A stretch of 15,250 nt of DNA. It comes from Ruminococcus sp. UBA4350. Lineage in GTDB: Bacteria > Bacillota > Clostridia > Oscillospirales > Ruminococcaceae. The position numbers and the translations under genes are program-made. The notes under the pieces are model-generated. The model saw nothing but the letters and a program-made list of their open reading frames with translations. It was not told the DNA's origin and did no database searches. This document shows, piece by piece, positions 6,195-14,475 of this stretch (its first letter is position 1; the number at the start of each line of letters is the position of its first letter). Location: positions 11,899 through 27,148 of the forward strand of contig DGSY01000148.1 in assembly GCA_002394125.1 (NCBI GenBank), read 5' to 3'.

Positions 6195-7769
6195 TTACGG
6201 AGCAGCCTGCTCAGGCGCGGGTTCCCGCTCAGGGCTTTCCGCAGGCACCTCAAATCCTGCGGCCGGCTCCCGCACAGGCATTTCCGCTTCGGCCGGCACC
6301 TCTGCGCCCTCCGGCGGTATTTCGCTGCTGCCGCCATCCGCCGGACTGACAAAATCCGCCCGGACCGCAGATGCGATGGCCTCCGGATCCAGCGTTTTGA
6401 CCGGCGCGGCATCCCCGTCAAATGCAAGCTCCGTCACATCAATAAACCGTCCCACATTGCCGTTTCCGTCATAGCTGAGGAACCGGACGGTCACGCCCGT
6501 CGCCTGATCCACATAGAAATCAAAGCGCCGGATGTGCTCATAGTTTGAATCCGTTTCGCCTTGCAGATGCACACATTCTCTGCCGTTGACGGTCTCTGTC
6601 CCGACGATCTCCCACTTGTCAAAATCCTGAAGCCAGTCCACGGCCATCCGGTAATTCTCGATGCAGTCCACCGAAATACCGTCAAGAAGCTGTCTGCGGC
6701 TGTTCCAGTAATCATATTCCTGATTGTCCGGATCCGTCGAATGCAGATCCTCATAGGCGACGGTCGGCGAGTCGATCCGGTGCTTGACGCCGGGGAATTT
6801 TGTGCATTTTTCGCTCATCAGATCCGACACCCAGTAGCAGTCCGTGCCGTCCTGTGTATAAGTCGCTGAGAAATGCGCGTCACGGATGCCGTCGCCGCCG
6901 TTCATCAGCACCTCCGCACTCGGCCCGTAATAGTTTTCCTCATGCTGATAGGCCTGCGCCGTGTTCAGATCGACCTGAAATTCATAGGCAGTCATCTCGC
7001 CGCCGAAGCCGTGCTTCACATAGCCGGAGCAGCGGTCGAAATAATCCACCGTATTATTCATCTTATAGAAGATATCGCGCTTGTCGGTCATGTCGCATTC
7101 CTTTGCGCCGACGCGTGTATTCTTCCAGATATCCGACGCATTGACCGAATCCGCGGCGCACCATGTCAGATGCCCCTCGACGGAATCGGGATTCGCCGCT
7201 TCCGCGATCGCACGGCCTGCATCGCCGGAGAGCATCCAGCGCGTTTCCGCGCCGTTTCGCTCAAGGATCACGCTGCCGTCGCCGTATTCGGTCAGACGGT
7301 AGGGGTCGCCGCCGTTGTAGACGAAAATGCTGTACGCTTCACCGTCCGGCAGCGGCGCATCCTGCGCGCAGGGCGTCCATACGGATGCCAGCAGCGCTTC
7401 TGCGAGCGCCTGCTGCTGCGCTGCGGAAATATCCAGCGCATAGGGCGCATAGGCCGGCGCCATGAGCCGGATCGTATCTTCGGAGAAATCCGTGATCGGC
7501 ATAGCGTCCTCTGCGGGGATCTCCTCGATCTCCTGCTCCAGCTCGCTTTCCAGTGTCGTTGCGGGGATCTCTGCACGGTCGGTATGCAGCTTCGGCAGAT
7601 ACACCGCCGCTGCGACTGCCGCACAGCCCGCCGCGAGACTGCCGATCCATACCGGTGCGGGGATTCTGCGGCGCGCTGCCGGTCTGACTGCTGCCGCTCT
7701 TTCATCAGCCTTCTGCTGGAACTGCGGGTCGATATCCCGCATCATTTCTCTGATCTGCTTATCGTTCAT
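6195..7769 (-). CDS. Membrane-anchored anti-sigma-like protein with extracytoplasmic domain
   Basis: A 524-residue protein: a charged cytoplasmic N-terminus (1-37), one membrane segment (about 39-58, rich in Ala and Gly), a Glu-rich linker (68-90), a large outer domain (about 95-470), and a Pro/Glu/Ala-rich tail (485-524). Residues about 385-460 (ETVNGRECVHLQG, then FDFYVDQATGVTVRF) look like the strands of a LolA/RseB-type lipoprotein-carrier fold, which would fit envelope sensing; this is a weak match by eye. The outer domain has eight cysteines (134, 204, 225, 247, 311, 322, 369, 399). No HxxxCxxC zinc anti-sigma motif is present. Start ATG overlaps the sigma gene stop by 4 bases, with GGAGGAGG 7 bases ahead. 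The anti-sigma role is inferred from this coupling and topology; a peptidase or sensor function cannot be excluded. Confidence 0.75.
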   Translation of the reverse strand: MNDKQIREMMRDIDPQFQQKADERAAAVRPAARRRIPAPVWIGSLAAGCAAVAAAVYLPKLHTDRAEIPATTLESELEQEIEEIPAEDAMPITDFSEDTIRLMAPAYAPYALDISAAQQQALAEALLASVWTPCAQDAPLPDGEAYSIFVYNGGDPYRLTEYGDGSVILERNGAETRWMLSGDAGRAIAEAANPDSVEGHLTWCAADSVNASDIWKNTRVGAKECDMTDKRDIFYKMNNTVDYFDRCSGYVKHGFGGEMTAYEFQVDLNTAQAYQHEENYYGPSAEVLMNGGDGIRDAHFSATYTQDGTDCYWVSDLMSEKCTKFPGVKHRIDSPTVAYEDLHSTDPDNQEYDYWNSRRQLLDGISVDCIENYRMAVDWLQDFDKWEIVGTETVNGRECVHLQGETDSNYEHIRRFDFYVDQATGVTVRFLSYDGNGNVGRFIDVTELAFDGDAAPVKTLDPEAIASAVRADFVSPADGGSSEIPPEGAEVPAEAEMPVREPAAGFEVPAESPEREPAPEQAAP

Positions 7770-8323
7770 AACAGTCCCTCCTCCGTGAGAAAAGCCTTCA
7801 GCTTTCTGCGTGTCTGCATCAGGGATTTGCGGACATGAATACCGGTGATCCCGAATTTTACTGCGATCTCCCGCGGCGCGGAGCCGTTGTGATAATGCTC
7901 GACGAAAATCGTCTGCGCATCATCATCCAGCGATACGAGAAAGCGCTCGACCGCTTCGGTCAGCATTCTGTGCCGCACGGCATCCTCAACGCTGTCACGC
8001 GCCGGAACCGCCGCCGCCAGTTCATCCAGCGACTGCGCCGGAATGCCGCCGCCGCGCTTCTTCGCCTGCTGCCGCTCTGCCATGTTGATTGCCATGCGCT
8101 GCGTCACTGTGACGATAAATGCTTCGAGACTGTTCGGCTCGGCAGGCGGAATGCTCTGCCAGAGCTTCAGCATCACGTCATTTGTGCATTCCTCGGCATC
8201 CTCCGGGGAATGCAGATGACTGCGCGCAACATTCAGGATCGTTCTGCGGTATTTGTCCGAGAGCGCGCTGACGGCTTTTTCGTCCCGCGCCTGAAATAAG
8301 GAAATGATCTGTTGATCGGTCAT
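7766..8323 (-). CDS. RNA polymerase sigma factor, sigma-70 family ECF type
   Basis: A 185-residue sigma factor with only regions 2 and 4, the ECF layout. Region 2 covers about residues 8-90, with the core-binding and -10-reading part DAEECTNDVMLKLWQS. Region 4 (about 128-178) has the helix-turn-helix APREIAVKFGITGIHVRKSL. ATG at 8323 is preferred to a GTG at 8332 (188 residues) because AGGG at 8336-8339 would lie only 3 bases from the GTG; this choice is uncertain. The stop overlaps the start of the membrane protein gene by 4 bases, the usual arrangement for a sigma factor and its anti-sigma factor. Target promoters are unknown. A GGAAC ECF-like -35 lies upstream (8402 to 8398), but no clear matching -10 was found. 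Confidence 0.88.
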   Translation of the reverse strand: MTDQQIISLFQARDEKAVSALSDKYRRTILNVARSHLHSPEDAEECTNDVMLKLWQSIPPAEPNSLEAFIVTVTQRMAINMAERQQAKKRGGGIPAQSLDELAAAVPARDSVEDAVRHRMLTEAVERFLVSLDDDAQTIFVEHYHNGSAPREIAVKFGITGIHVRKSLMQTRRKLKAFLTEEGLL

Positions 8324-8398
8324 TTGATTCACCGCCCTTCGGGAAACGCCGGATCCTTTGCGCCTCCTATCTATGCAGTCAGAGAAAAAACTGTTTTG

Positions 8399-8413
8399 TT
8401 CCGCATTGCGGAA
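8399..8413. promoter_or_regulatory. Perfect 15-bp palindrome upstream of the sigma gene
   Basis: TTCCGCATTGCGGAA has seven perfect arm pairs around one central base. It lies in the gap between the aldo/keto reductase stop and the sigma gene start. It might be an operator, or in RNA a 6-bp stem with a 3-base loop followed, 8 bases later on the - strand, by six T, a weak terminator of the upstream operon. The sequence does not decide between these. Confidence 0.35.
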
Positions 8414-8428
8414 AAATTGCAGATGAAT

Positions 8429-9478
8429 TTATTCTGTCATCTCACGGATCATTGCGATCAGCTCCGGAATGCGCAGCTTCCGCGGGCATTGCTTCATGCA
8501 CGGCCGGTCGATGCAGCGCCGGCAGCTTTCCGCAAATTCGTCAATATTCATCCGCAGCTTCTTCCTCGCCCAATAATGCTTGCCGAGATGAAAATAGTTG
8601 TACTGCCGGAGAACGATGTGTATTTCGTATCCGAGCGGACAGACGCAGCGCTGACAGCGGTCGCATTCAATCGGCGGAAAGCGCTCCGCCAGCCGCGCCG
8701 TCACATCCTCAAATGAAAATTGCAGCGGCGGATATTCCTCCTGCATTGCGGCATCGGCCTGTTCCTCCGTGCCGATGCCGATGAGTGCGCAGGAGAACGG
8801 CCAGTGCAGAATCCCGCCGATCAGCTCGGAGGGCTGAAACACATTCAGCAGACAGCCCGCCGCATAGACCTTGTTGAGGATCAGCCCCTTGCTGCGGAAC
8901 AGCGGCTCCTCAGCGATGCGCTCCATGATGCCGCGTTCGAGGATGTTGCCGCTTGTCTGGATGACATCCACTCTGCTGTCGGCGGCGGCGCGCTTTGCCA
9001 CGCTGTAATAATGCGTCGCGATGCCGGTATATCCGATCACGCCGGCCTTTTTGAGGTCGCAGAGCGCATCGAGCGCACCGTAGCGGCTGAATGTCTCGTC
9101 CTGATTCTTTTCATCGACCTGATGCGCAAAATAGATATCCGGCTGCGTGCCGAGATTCTCCGCCGAGCGCAGAACCTCGCGGAACATATCGTTCCCGTCC
9201 GCCGCCCGCGCCTTGTCCGCGATGATGATATGCTCCCTGCCGATGCGCTCCGCAAAAACGCCGAGCTTGTATTCCGCATCGCCGTATTCCTCCGGGATCG
9301 CCGTGTCATAAAAATTGCAGCCCATTCTGTAGGCGGCTGTCATGATATCGACCGCCTCCGGCAGCGTCGGGCTGCAATAATCCGGCAGAACGGGCACATT
9401 TCCGCTAAGAATCGGGATCGTGCCGAAGCCGATCTCCGAGACCGTCAGGCCGGTGCTTCCGAGTGTTCTGTATCTCAT
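8429..9478 (-). CDS. Aldo/keto reductase with C-terminal ferredoxin-like cysteine domain
   Basis: A 349-residue NAD(P)H-type aldo/keto reductase barrel (about 1-265) fused to a cysteine-rich tail. The catalytic set is visible: Asp58 in NFYDTA, Tyr65 in EEYGDAE, Lys89 in ADKAR and His119 in FAHQVD. The tail has two cysteine groups, Cys272/275/278/280 followed by Pro, and Cys319/322/327/331 followed by Pro, in the manner of the 4Fe-4S domains found at the end of many anaerobe aldo/keto reductases. The first group is tight (CxxCxxCxCP), so its cluster type is uncertain. Such proteins may pass electrons between ferredoxin and a small carbonyl substrate; the substrate is unknown. Its ATG lies in the last 4 bases of the LRR gene with no strong ribosome site of its own, so it probably depends on re-initiation. 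Confidence 0.9.
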   Translation of the reverse strand: MRYRTLGSTGLTVSEIGFGTIPILSGNVPVLPDYCSPTLPEAVDIMTAAYRMGCNFYDTAIPEEYGDAEYKLGVFAERIGREHIIIADKARAADGNDMFREVLRSAENLGTQPDIYFAHQVDEKNQDETFSRYGALDALCDLKKAGVIGYTGIATHYYSVAKRAAADSRVDVIQTSGNILERGIMERIAEEPLFRSKGLILNKVYAAGCLLNVFQPSELIGGILHWPFSCALIGIGTEEQADAAMQEEYPPLQFSFEDVTARLAERFPPIECDRCQRCVCPLGYEIHIVLRQYNYFHLGKHYWARKKLRMNIDEFAESCRRCIDRPCMKQCPRKLRIPELIAMIREMTE

Positions 9479-12400
9479 AGCTTTTCACACCATGCAAAGG
9501 CATCCTCCGCGATCTGCACGCCTGCCCGATCGCAGAATACCACTTCTTCGAGTTCGCTGCAAAACGCAAACGCCTGTGCGCCGATCTGCCTGACGGATGC
9601 CGGAATGACAACGCGCCGCAGGCTCTTGCAGCGGAAAAACGCCCGCTCCGGAATCTCCGTCAGATTTTCGGATATATGGATCTCCCGCAGGGCGCAGCAA
9701 TGCTCAAATGCCCGCTTGCCGAGCGACCGCAGCGCATCGGAAAGGTCGATGCTTTCCAGACTCTTGCACCCGCTGAATGCCTGTGCGCCGATGCTGACAA
9801 CGCCGTCCGCACCCAGCACCTCGCGCAGCCATTTGCTGCTCCGGAATGCCGAGCGGCCGACCGTTTCGGTCTCCGGCGCAAGCATGATGCGCTCCAGCAG
9901 ATTGCATTCCATATAGACCTGATCACCGACCGCACGGATTCCCCGCGGAAACACAAGCTCCTTGATATTGCCGGTGCTTTCTTCGAGAACGCCGTCTGCG
10001 CTGAGCTTGAAGCAGTTGAGGCATTCCGTGAAGATGCGCCGGACAAGATCGGGATAATCCTTTTCCGTGAGATCGCGGATCTGCTCCAGCGTATAGACTT
10101 CCCCGTCCGGCATCTGAATGCGCCGGAGATTGATGCAGTTGCGGAATGCGAAGCTGTCAACCGCAATGCGGTCATGCCACAGGATCAGTTCCTTCAGCGC
10201 AGTATTCCCCGCGAAGGCCCAGCTGCAAATGCGGCTGATCTCCGGCGTGATCTCTGCCGTTTCCCCGCAGCATACCGCGTCGATCAGCATTCCGTTGACG
10301 GTGTTGTACCGCACCTCTCTGCGCCGCTTTTCGAGCCAGCCGGTTCCGGCAAAGGTCAGCTTGCCGCTTGAACGGAATCCCGCCGGAAAATCAATCTCCG
10401 TCACGCGCAGATGATCACGGAAGGCTTCATCCTCCGCGCCGGTGATATCATCCGGAATGCGCACCCTCACCGCGTCGCCCCTGTACTTCACAATGCTGAG
10501 ATCGCGGTTCACATCAAAGCAGGCATAGACGCTTCCGATGATCTCCTGCACCGGCAGCGGCAGCGGATTCTCCGCCGAATTTTCACTCTGCGCAAAGCGC
10601 GAAAATGCATAGCGCATCCCGTCATATTCGACGGTGTCCGCGCAGGTGCAGCCGAAGAATGCACAGCTCTGCAATTCCGTTTTGCTGTCAAGGATGATCG
10701 TCCGCAGATTTGCGCAGTCCGCGAATGCATGATACCCGACCGCCGCATTCGTCAGGCGAATTTCCGTGAGACTGTCGCAGCGCTCAAAGGCGCGTTCGCC
10801 GACCGTCCGGACAGATGAAAAATCAAATGCCCGCAGAGATGTGCATTCGTCAAAGCAGCGCCGTCCGACAGCCGTGCAGTCTGCGGAAATGCGGATCTCC
10901 CGCAGCGCAGAGCAGCCCGCGAATGCCTCATCGCCGAGCGCGGAAGCGCCGCAGATCTCCGCGCGTTCCAGACTGCGGCAGAATGCAAATGCGCCCCTGC
11001 CGATCTCCCCTGCCAGCACCTTCACCTCGCGCAGCACGGCGCATTTCTCAAAGGCATAGGGCTCAATGATGCAGTCCTTATTTGCGATCACGACCGACCG
11101 CAGATTCGGGCAGCCCGAAAAGGCATATTTGCCGATCACGGCGGGGCGGTCGAAGATCAGCTCCGTCACGGATGCATCATCGCAGCGGCTGTATGCCGCG
11201 ATATCATCCGTGCCGTATACCCGCTCCGGCATCGGCACGGCGGCAGGCGTTCCGGTCTCGACGCCCTGCATCTTCAGCTTCCGGCAGCCGCGGAATGCCG
11301 CAAAGCCGACTGTTTGCAGGCTCGGCGGAAGCGGGATATTGAAGCTGATCAGCTTTTTGCAGTTCTCAAATGCGCCCCGCCCGATGATGCACAGATTCTC
11401 CGAAAGCGTGCAGCTCTGCAAGGAGGTGCAGTTCCGGAATGCATTCTCCCGGATCTCGCGGACGGAATTGCTCATGATGACATTGCCGAGCCGGTCATTG
11501 CCCTCAAAGCAGCTCTCGCCGATGATCTCAATGCCGTCCGGCACCGTCACGCGCAGCTCGCGGCCGGTATAGGCCATCAGAGTCCTGCCGCTGATATAGA
11601 ATTCGCTCATCAGCTGATCGCTGATCCGGCGGACGAGATAGGGCTGATCTGCCGCACCGCGGATGCCGCAGAGCTCATAGCGCCGCCCGCCGAGGATGAC
11701 CGTTTTCAGATTGCTGCATCCGCGGAACGCGCCGTCGTCGAGCGTGATATCCTCATGCGGCAGAATGATCTGCTCCAGACTGATGCAGTTGCCGAAGGCA
11801 TTTGTCCGGATGCGTTCGAGGCTCTGCGGGAATGTGATCGACACGATTCCCAGCTTATCGTAGAAGCAGCCCTTTTCGATGCAGCGGATCCCCTCCGGCA
11901 GCGTGAATTCCCTGACATTGATATGCAGCTTATAGAGTACGCCGTTTTTCGCTTCGAGCGACTGATACAGTCCCGCTGCGACCGCGCTGACGACCGGATG
12001 CGCAGTTTTTCCGTTGATGTAATCCGCGAACAGATTGTCCGTGCGGTAGCAGAAGCCGTCCGAGAGCCGGATCTCACGGATCGCGCTGCATCCGGTGAAG
12101 ATATCATCCGAAAAGTTGGTGCAGTCGATTTCGCTGTGAAAGGACAGCGCGGTAAGCGCGGTATCATTGGTAAAGGTCTGCTTGCCGATTCGCCGGACAC
12201 CGTTTGCGCGGAAGGCTTTCAGGCGGTCGCAATAGTGAAATACGCCCGCGCCGAGGCTTGTGACCGCATCCGGCAGCTCTGCGGAAACGAGCGCATGACA
12301 TCTGTGAAATGCAAAATCGCCGATGCTTTGCAGGCTGTCCGGAAATCGGATCTCCGCAAGCTGCCGGCAGCCCTTGAATGCGCCCTCGCCGATCTCTTTC

Positions 12401-12552
12401 AGGCCGTCCGGCAGCGTGATCTCCGTGATCCACGCCATGCCCTTGAACACATTCTTTCCGATGGCCGTGACGCCTGCCGGGATCACGATGCTGTGCGCCT
12501 GACCGGTATACTGCACCAGCGTCCCGTCCGAGATGATGAATTCCTCCTGCAT
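9475..12552 (-). CDS. BspA-type leucine-rich repeat protein, large, without signal peptide
   Basis: A 1025-residue protein made almost wholly of LRR_5 (BspA-like) repeats of about 23 residues, of the form AFxxCxxLxxIxIPxxvxxIGxxAF. There is no signal peptide, membrane segment, LPXTG or cell-wall domain, so it should be cytoplasmic, unlike classic BspA adhesins. Four larger modules begin with a related cap, an F-x-I-S-x-x-x-L-x-x-Y-T-G-like string near residues 4, 317, 678 and 847. A linker ending in LVRRI precedes the second (306-310) and fourth (836-840) caps. ATG at 12552 follows the dihydrouridine synthase stop by 3 bases, with GGAGAG 7 bases ahead. The end overlaps the Fe-S aldo/keto reductase start by 4 bases. 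A protein-binding role is likely from the repeat type; the partner is unknown. Confidence 0.92.
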   Translation of the reverse strand: MQEEFIISDGTLVQYTGQAHSIVIPAGVTAIGKNVFKGMAWITEITLPDGLKEIGEGAFKGCRQLAEIRFPDSLQSIGDFAFHRCHALVSAELPDAVTSLGAGVFHYCDRLKAFRANGVRRIGKQTFTNDTALTALSFHSEIDCTNFSDDIFTGCSAIREIRLSDGFCYRTDNLFADYINGKTAHPVVSAVAAGLYQSLEAKNGVLYKLHINVREFTLPEGIRCIEKGCFYDKLGIVSITFPQSLERIRTNAFGNCISLEQIILPHEDITLDDGAFRGCSNLKTVILGGRRYELCGIRGAADQPYLVRRISDQLMSEFYISGRTLMAYTGRELRVTVPDGIEIIGESCFEGNDRLGNVIMSNSVREIRENAFRNCTSLQSCTLSENLCIIGRGAFENCKKLISFNIPLPPSLQTVGFAAFRGCRKLKMQGVETGTPAAVPMPERVYGTDDIAAYSRCDDASVTELIFDRPAVIGKYAFSGCPNLRSVVIANKDCIIEPYAFEKCAVLREVKVLAGEIGRGAFAFCRSLERAEICGASALGDEAFAGCSALREIRISADCTAVGRRCFDECTSLRAFDFSSVRTVGERAFERCDSLTEIRLTNAAVGYHAFADCANLRTIILDSKTELQSCAFFGCTCADTVEYDGMRYAFSRFAQSENSAENPLPLPVQEIIGSVYACFDVNRDLSIVKYRGDAVRVRIPDDITGAEDEAFRDHLRVTEIDFPAGFRSSGKLTFAGTGWLEKRRREVRYNTVNGMLIDAVCCGETAEITPEISRICSWAFAGNTALKELILWHDRIAVDSFAFRNCINLRRIQMPDGEVYTLEQIRDLTEKDYPDLVRRIFTECLNCFKLSADGVLEESTGNIKELVFPRGIRAVGDQVYMECNLLERIMLAPETETVGRSAFRSSKWLREVLGADGVVSIGAQAFSGCKSLESIDLSDALRSLGKRAFEHCCALREIHISENLTEIPERAFFRCKSLRRVVIPASVRQIGAQAFAFCSELEEVVFCDRAGVQIAEDAFAWCEKL

Positions 12553-12555
12553 CGT

Positions 12556-13527
12556 TCAGCTCTCCGTTTCTCCGAATATCTTTATCAGTATCTCCCGCAT
12601 CTCCTGCAAATTTCCGCTGGCGTACAGGGCGGGCTTGAGCGCCTTTGTCCCCGGCAGCCGCTTCATGAAATAGGACGCGATCTTTTTGACATATTCCATT
12701 GCCGCCGTCTCATCAAAGCAGCGCGCCGCAATGTCAGTCTGTCCGAGGATCAGCGACAGCTTTGTTTCACTGGTTTCCGTTCCGGTCAGCCTTGCGAAGA
12801 TCAGCGGATCCTCCAGCCCGTACCGCGCGATCATCACGCCGTCCGCGCCGGTCTGCTCCATCATCCTGACCGCGGCCTCCTCCGAATCAATGCCGCCGTT
12901 TGCGATGACCGGAATATGCACGGCATTCTTCGCCGCTGCTATCAATTCATACAGCGGCGCGCCGTCATACATCATGCTCCGCGTCCGGCCGTGAACGGTA
13001 ATCATATCCGCGCCGGAATCCTCGCACATCCGCGCAAATTCGGAGACCGTGATCTGCTTCGGATTCATCCCCGGCCGGAATTTGACCGTCACGGCCTTGC
13101 CGCTCCGCTTGCAGGCTTCGATGATTTTCGCGGCAAGCGGCAGATCGCCGGTCAGGGCGCAGCCCTCGCCGTTCTTGATGATATTCGGCACCGGACAGCC
13201 CATGTTGATATCGACGATCTCATAATCTGCGGTATACGCGCCCTTGCAGGCCGCTTCAAATGCCGACGGCACACAGCCGAGCAGCTGCACCGCCTTCGGC
13301 GATTCCGCCGCATCGGTATAGAGCAGCTTCGCCGTCGCCTTGTCATTGTATTTCAGCCCGTTCGCGCTGACCATTTCCGTAAAGGCGAGTCCCGCGCCGA
13401 GCCTTCTGCACATCACCCGGAACGGATAGCCGGTATAGCCCGCGAGCGGCGCCATCAGCACATTGGAATCCGTTGTGATATTGCTGATATGCAGCTTTTT
13501 CAGATATGCCTCGCAGAATTTCTTCAT
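12556..13527 (-). CDS. dus: tRNA-dihydrouridine synthase
   Basis: A 323-residue FMN enzyme that reduces uridine to dihydrouridine in tRNA with NAD(P)H. The TIM barrel shows APLAGYTGYPFR (26-37), the catalytic Cys111 in DINMGCPVP, Lys149 in VKFRPG, VHGRTR (178-183) and ANGGI (209-213). The phosphate-binding end reads GVMIARYGLEDP (230-241), whereas most DusB-like proteins have MIGRGALGNP, so one conserved Gly is replaced by Ala. The helical C-terminal domain (about 255-323) is present. It is most like the DusB class of Firmicutes; the modified position is unknown. It starts 5 bases after the aldo/keto reductase stop with no clear ribosome site, suggesting translational coupling. Confidence 0.93.
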   Translation of the reverse strand: MKKFCEAYLKKLHISNITTDSNVLMAPLAGYTGYPFRVMCRRLGAGLAFTEMVSANGLKYNDKATAKLLYTDAAESPKAVQLLGCVPSAFEAACKGAYTADYEIVDINMGCPVPNIIKNGEGCALTGDLPLAAKIIEACKRSGKAVTVKFRPGMNPKQITVSEFARMCEDSGADMITVHGRTRSMMYDGAPLYELIAAAKNAVHIPVIANGGIDSEEAAVRMMEQTGADGVMIARYGLEDPLIFARLTGTETSETKLSLILGQTDIAARCFDETAAMEYVKKIASYFMKRLPGTKALKPALYASGNLQEMREILIKIFGETES

Positions 13528-13532
13528 GAGCG

Positions 13533-14459
13533 TTACGGCAGGAACTTGCCGGATGCGAGATAGAGCGCATACCAGTCATGATGCGAGAGCGTGACACGCG
13601 CTGCCTCGCAGGCCTCCTGAATATGTCGCGGATTCATCGTGCCGATGACCGTCTGCATCTTTGCCGGATGCCGCAGGATCCACGCGAGCGCGACCGCCGC
13701 TTTGGTGACACCCTCACGCTCCGCGATTTTGCCGAGCACTGTATTCAGATCCGCAAAATCGGGATTGTCAATGAATGTGCCGCCGAACATTCCGACCTGG
13801 AGCGGCGACCATGCCTGCACTGTGATATCGTTCAGGCGGCAGTAATCGAGCAGAGAACCGTCGCGGCTGATGGACATATCCGTGGTCTTGTTGTTCATAT
13901 AGAATGCCTGATCTATGAGCTGCGACTGCTCCAGCGAAAGCTGCACCTGATTGAAGATGAGCGGCACCTTGGCGTATTTTTTCAGCAGCTCGATCTGCAT
14001 CGGCATCAGGTTGCTGACACCGAACCAGCGCACCTTTCCCGTGATTTTCAGCATCTGGAATGCATCCGCAACCTCCGCCGGATCAAAGAGCAGATCGGGG
14101 CGGTGCAGCAGCAGCATATCCAGATAATCGGTATTGAGCCGCTGCAAAATGCCGTCCACGGCGGAGAGGATGTATTCCTTCGTCCAGTCAAATTCCCGCC
14201 GCTCCGGACAGATGCCGCATTTGCTCTGGATATAGATATCCTGCCGACGCAGGCCGGTCAGCGGAAAGGCCTCCGCAAAGCGCGTCTCCGCTTCGCCGTA
14301 GCCGTAGCAGGTCGCATGATCGAAGAAATTGATGCCGCAGTCAAATGCGGTACGGATGACCGCCGCCGCATCCTCCTTCGAGAGTGACGGCATTCTCATG
14401 CAGCCCTGAATGATCGCCGAGACATTCATCGGCCCGTTGACAATGTTATAGTATTTCAT
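13533..14459 (-). CDS. Aldo/keto reductase, YdhF-like
   Basis: A 308-residue single-domain aldo/keto reductase barrel without an added cysteine domain. The catalytic residues are Asp47 in NFFDHAT, Tyr52 in CYGYGE, Lys80 in QSKCGI and His119 in LLLHRPD. The NADPH-binding end includes VIGTMNPRHI (271-280). The DHA-x-x-YG pattern and VSNLMPMQIELL (148-159) are those of the YdhF branch (COG4989), whose natural substrates are poorly known. ATG at 14459 is chosen over an in-frame upstream start at 14528 because AAGGAGG (14468-14474) lies 8 bases before it and homology begins there. The gap from the flavoprotein gene is 16 bases. Confidence 0.93.
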   Translation of the reverse strand: MKYYNIVNGPMNVSAIIQGCMRMPSLSKEDAAAVIRTAFDCGINFFDHATCYGYGEAETRFAEAFPLTGLRRQDIYIQSKCGICPERREFDWTKEYILSAVDGILQRLNTDYLDMLLLHRPDLLFDPAEVADAFQMLKITGKVRWFGVSNLMPMQIELLKKYAKVPLIFNQVQLSLEQSQLIDQAFYMNNKTTDMSISRDGSLLDYCRLNDITVQAWSPLQVGMFGGTFIDNPDFADLNTVLGKIAEREGVTKAAVALAWILRHPAKMQTVIGTMNPRHIQEACEAARVTLSHHDWYALYLASGKFLP

Positions 14460-14467
14460 ACTCTGAA

Positions 14468-14474
14468 CCTCCTT
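14468..14474 (-). promoter_or_regulatory. Ribosome binding site that fixes the YdhF-like reductase start
   Basis: AAGGAGG on the - strand, 8 bases before ATG at 14459, in the short gap after the flavoprotein stop. It argues against the 23-residue longer frame that would overlap the flavoprotein gene by 53 bases. Confidence 0.85.
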
Positions 14475-14475
14475 T

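Noticed and set aside
6873..7838. A 321-codon open frame on the + strand opposite the anti-sigma-like gene
   Set aside because: No motif; the - strand frame has a membrane segment, ribosome site and ATGA coupling to the sigma gene.
11314..13563. A 749-codon open frame on the + strand across the LRR and dihydrouridine synthase genes
   Set aside because: It is antisense to two genes with clear family motifs, has no recognisable domain, is Arg/His/Ala-rich with low-complexity look, and crosses the gene border. Long open antisense frames arise here from G+C-rich codon use.
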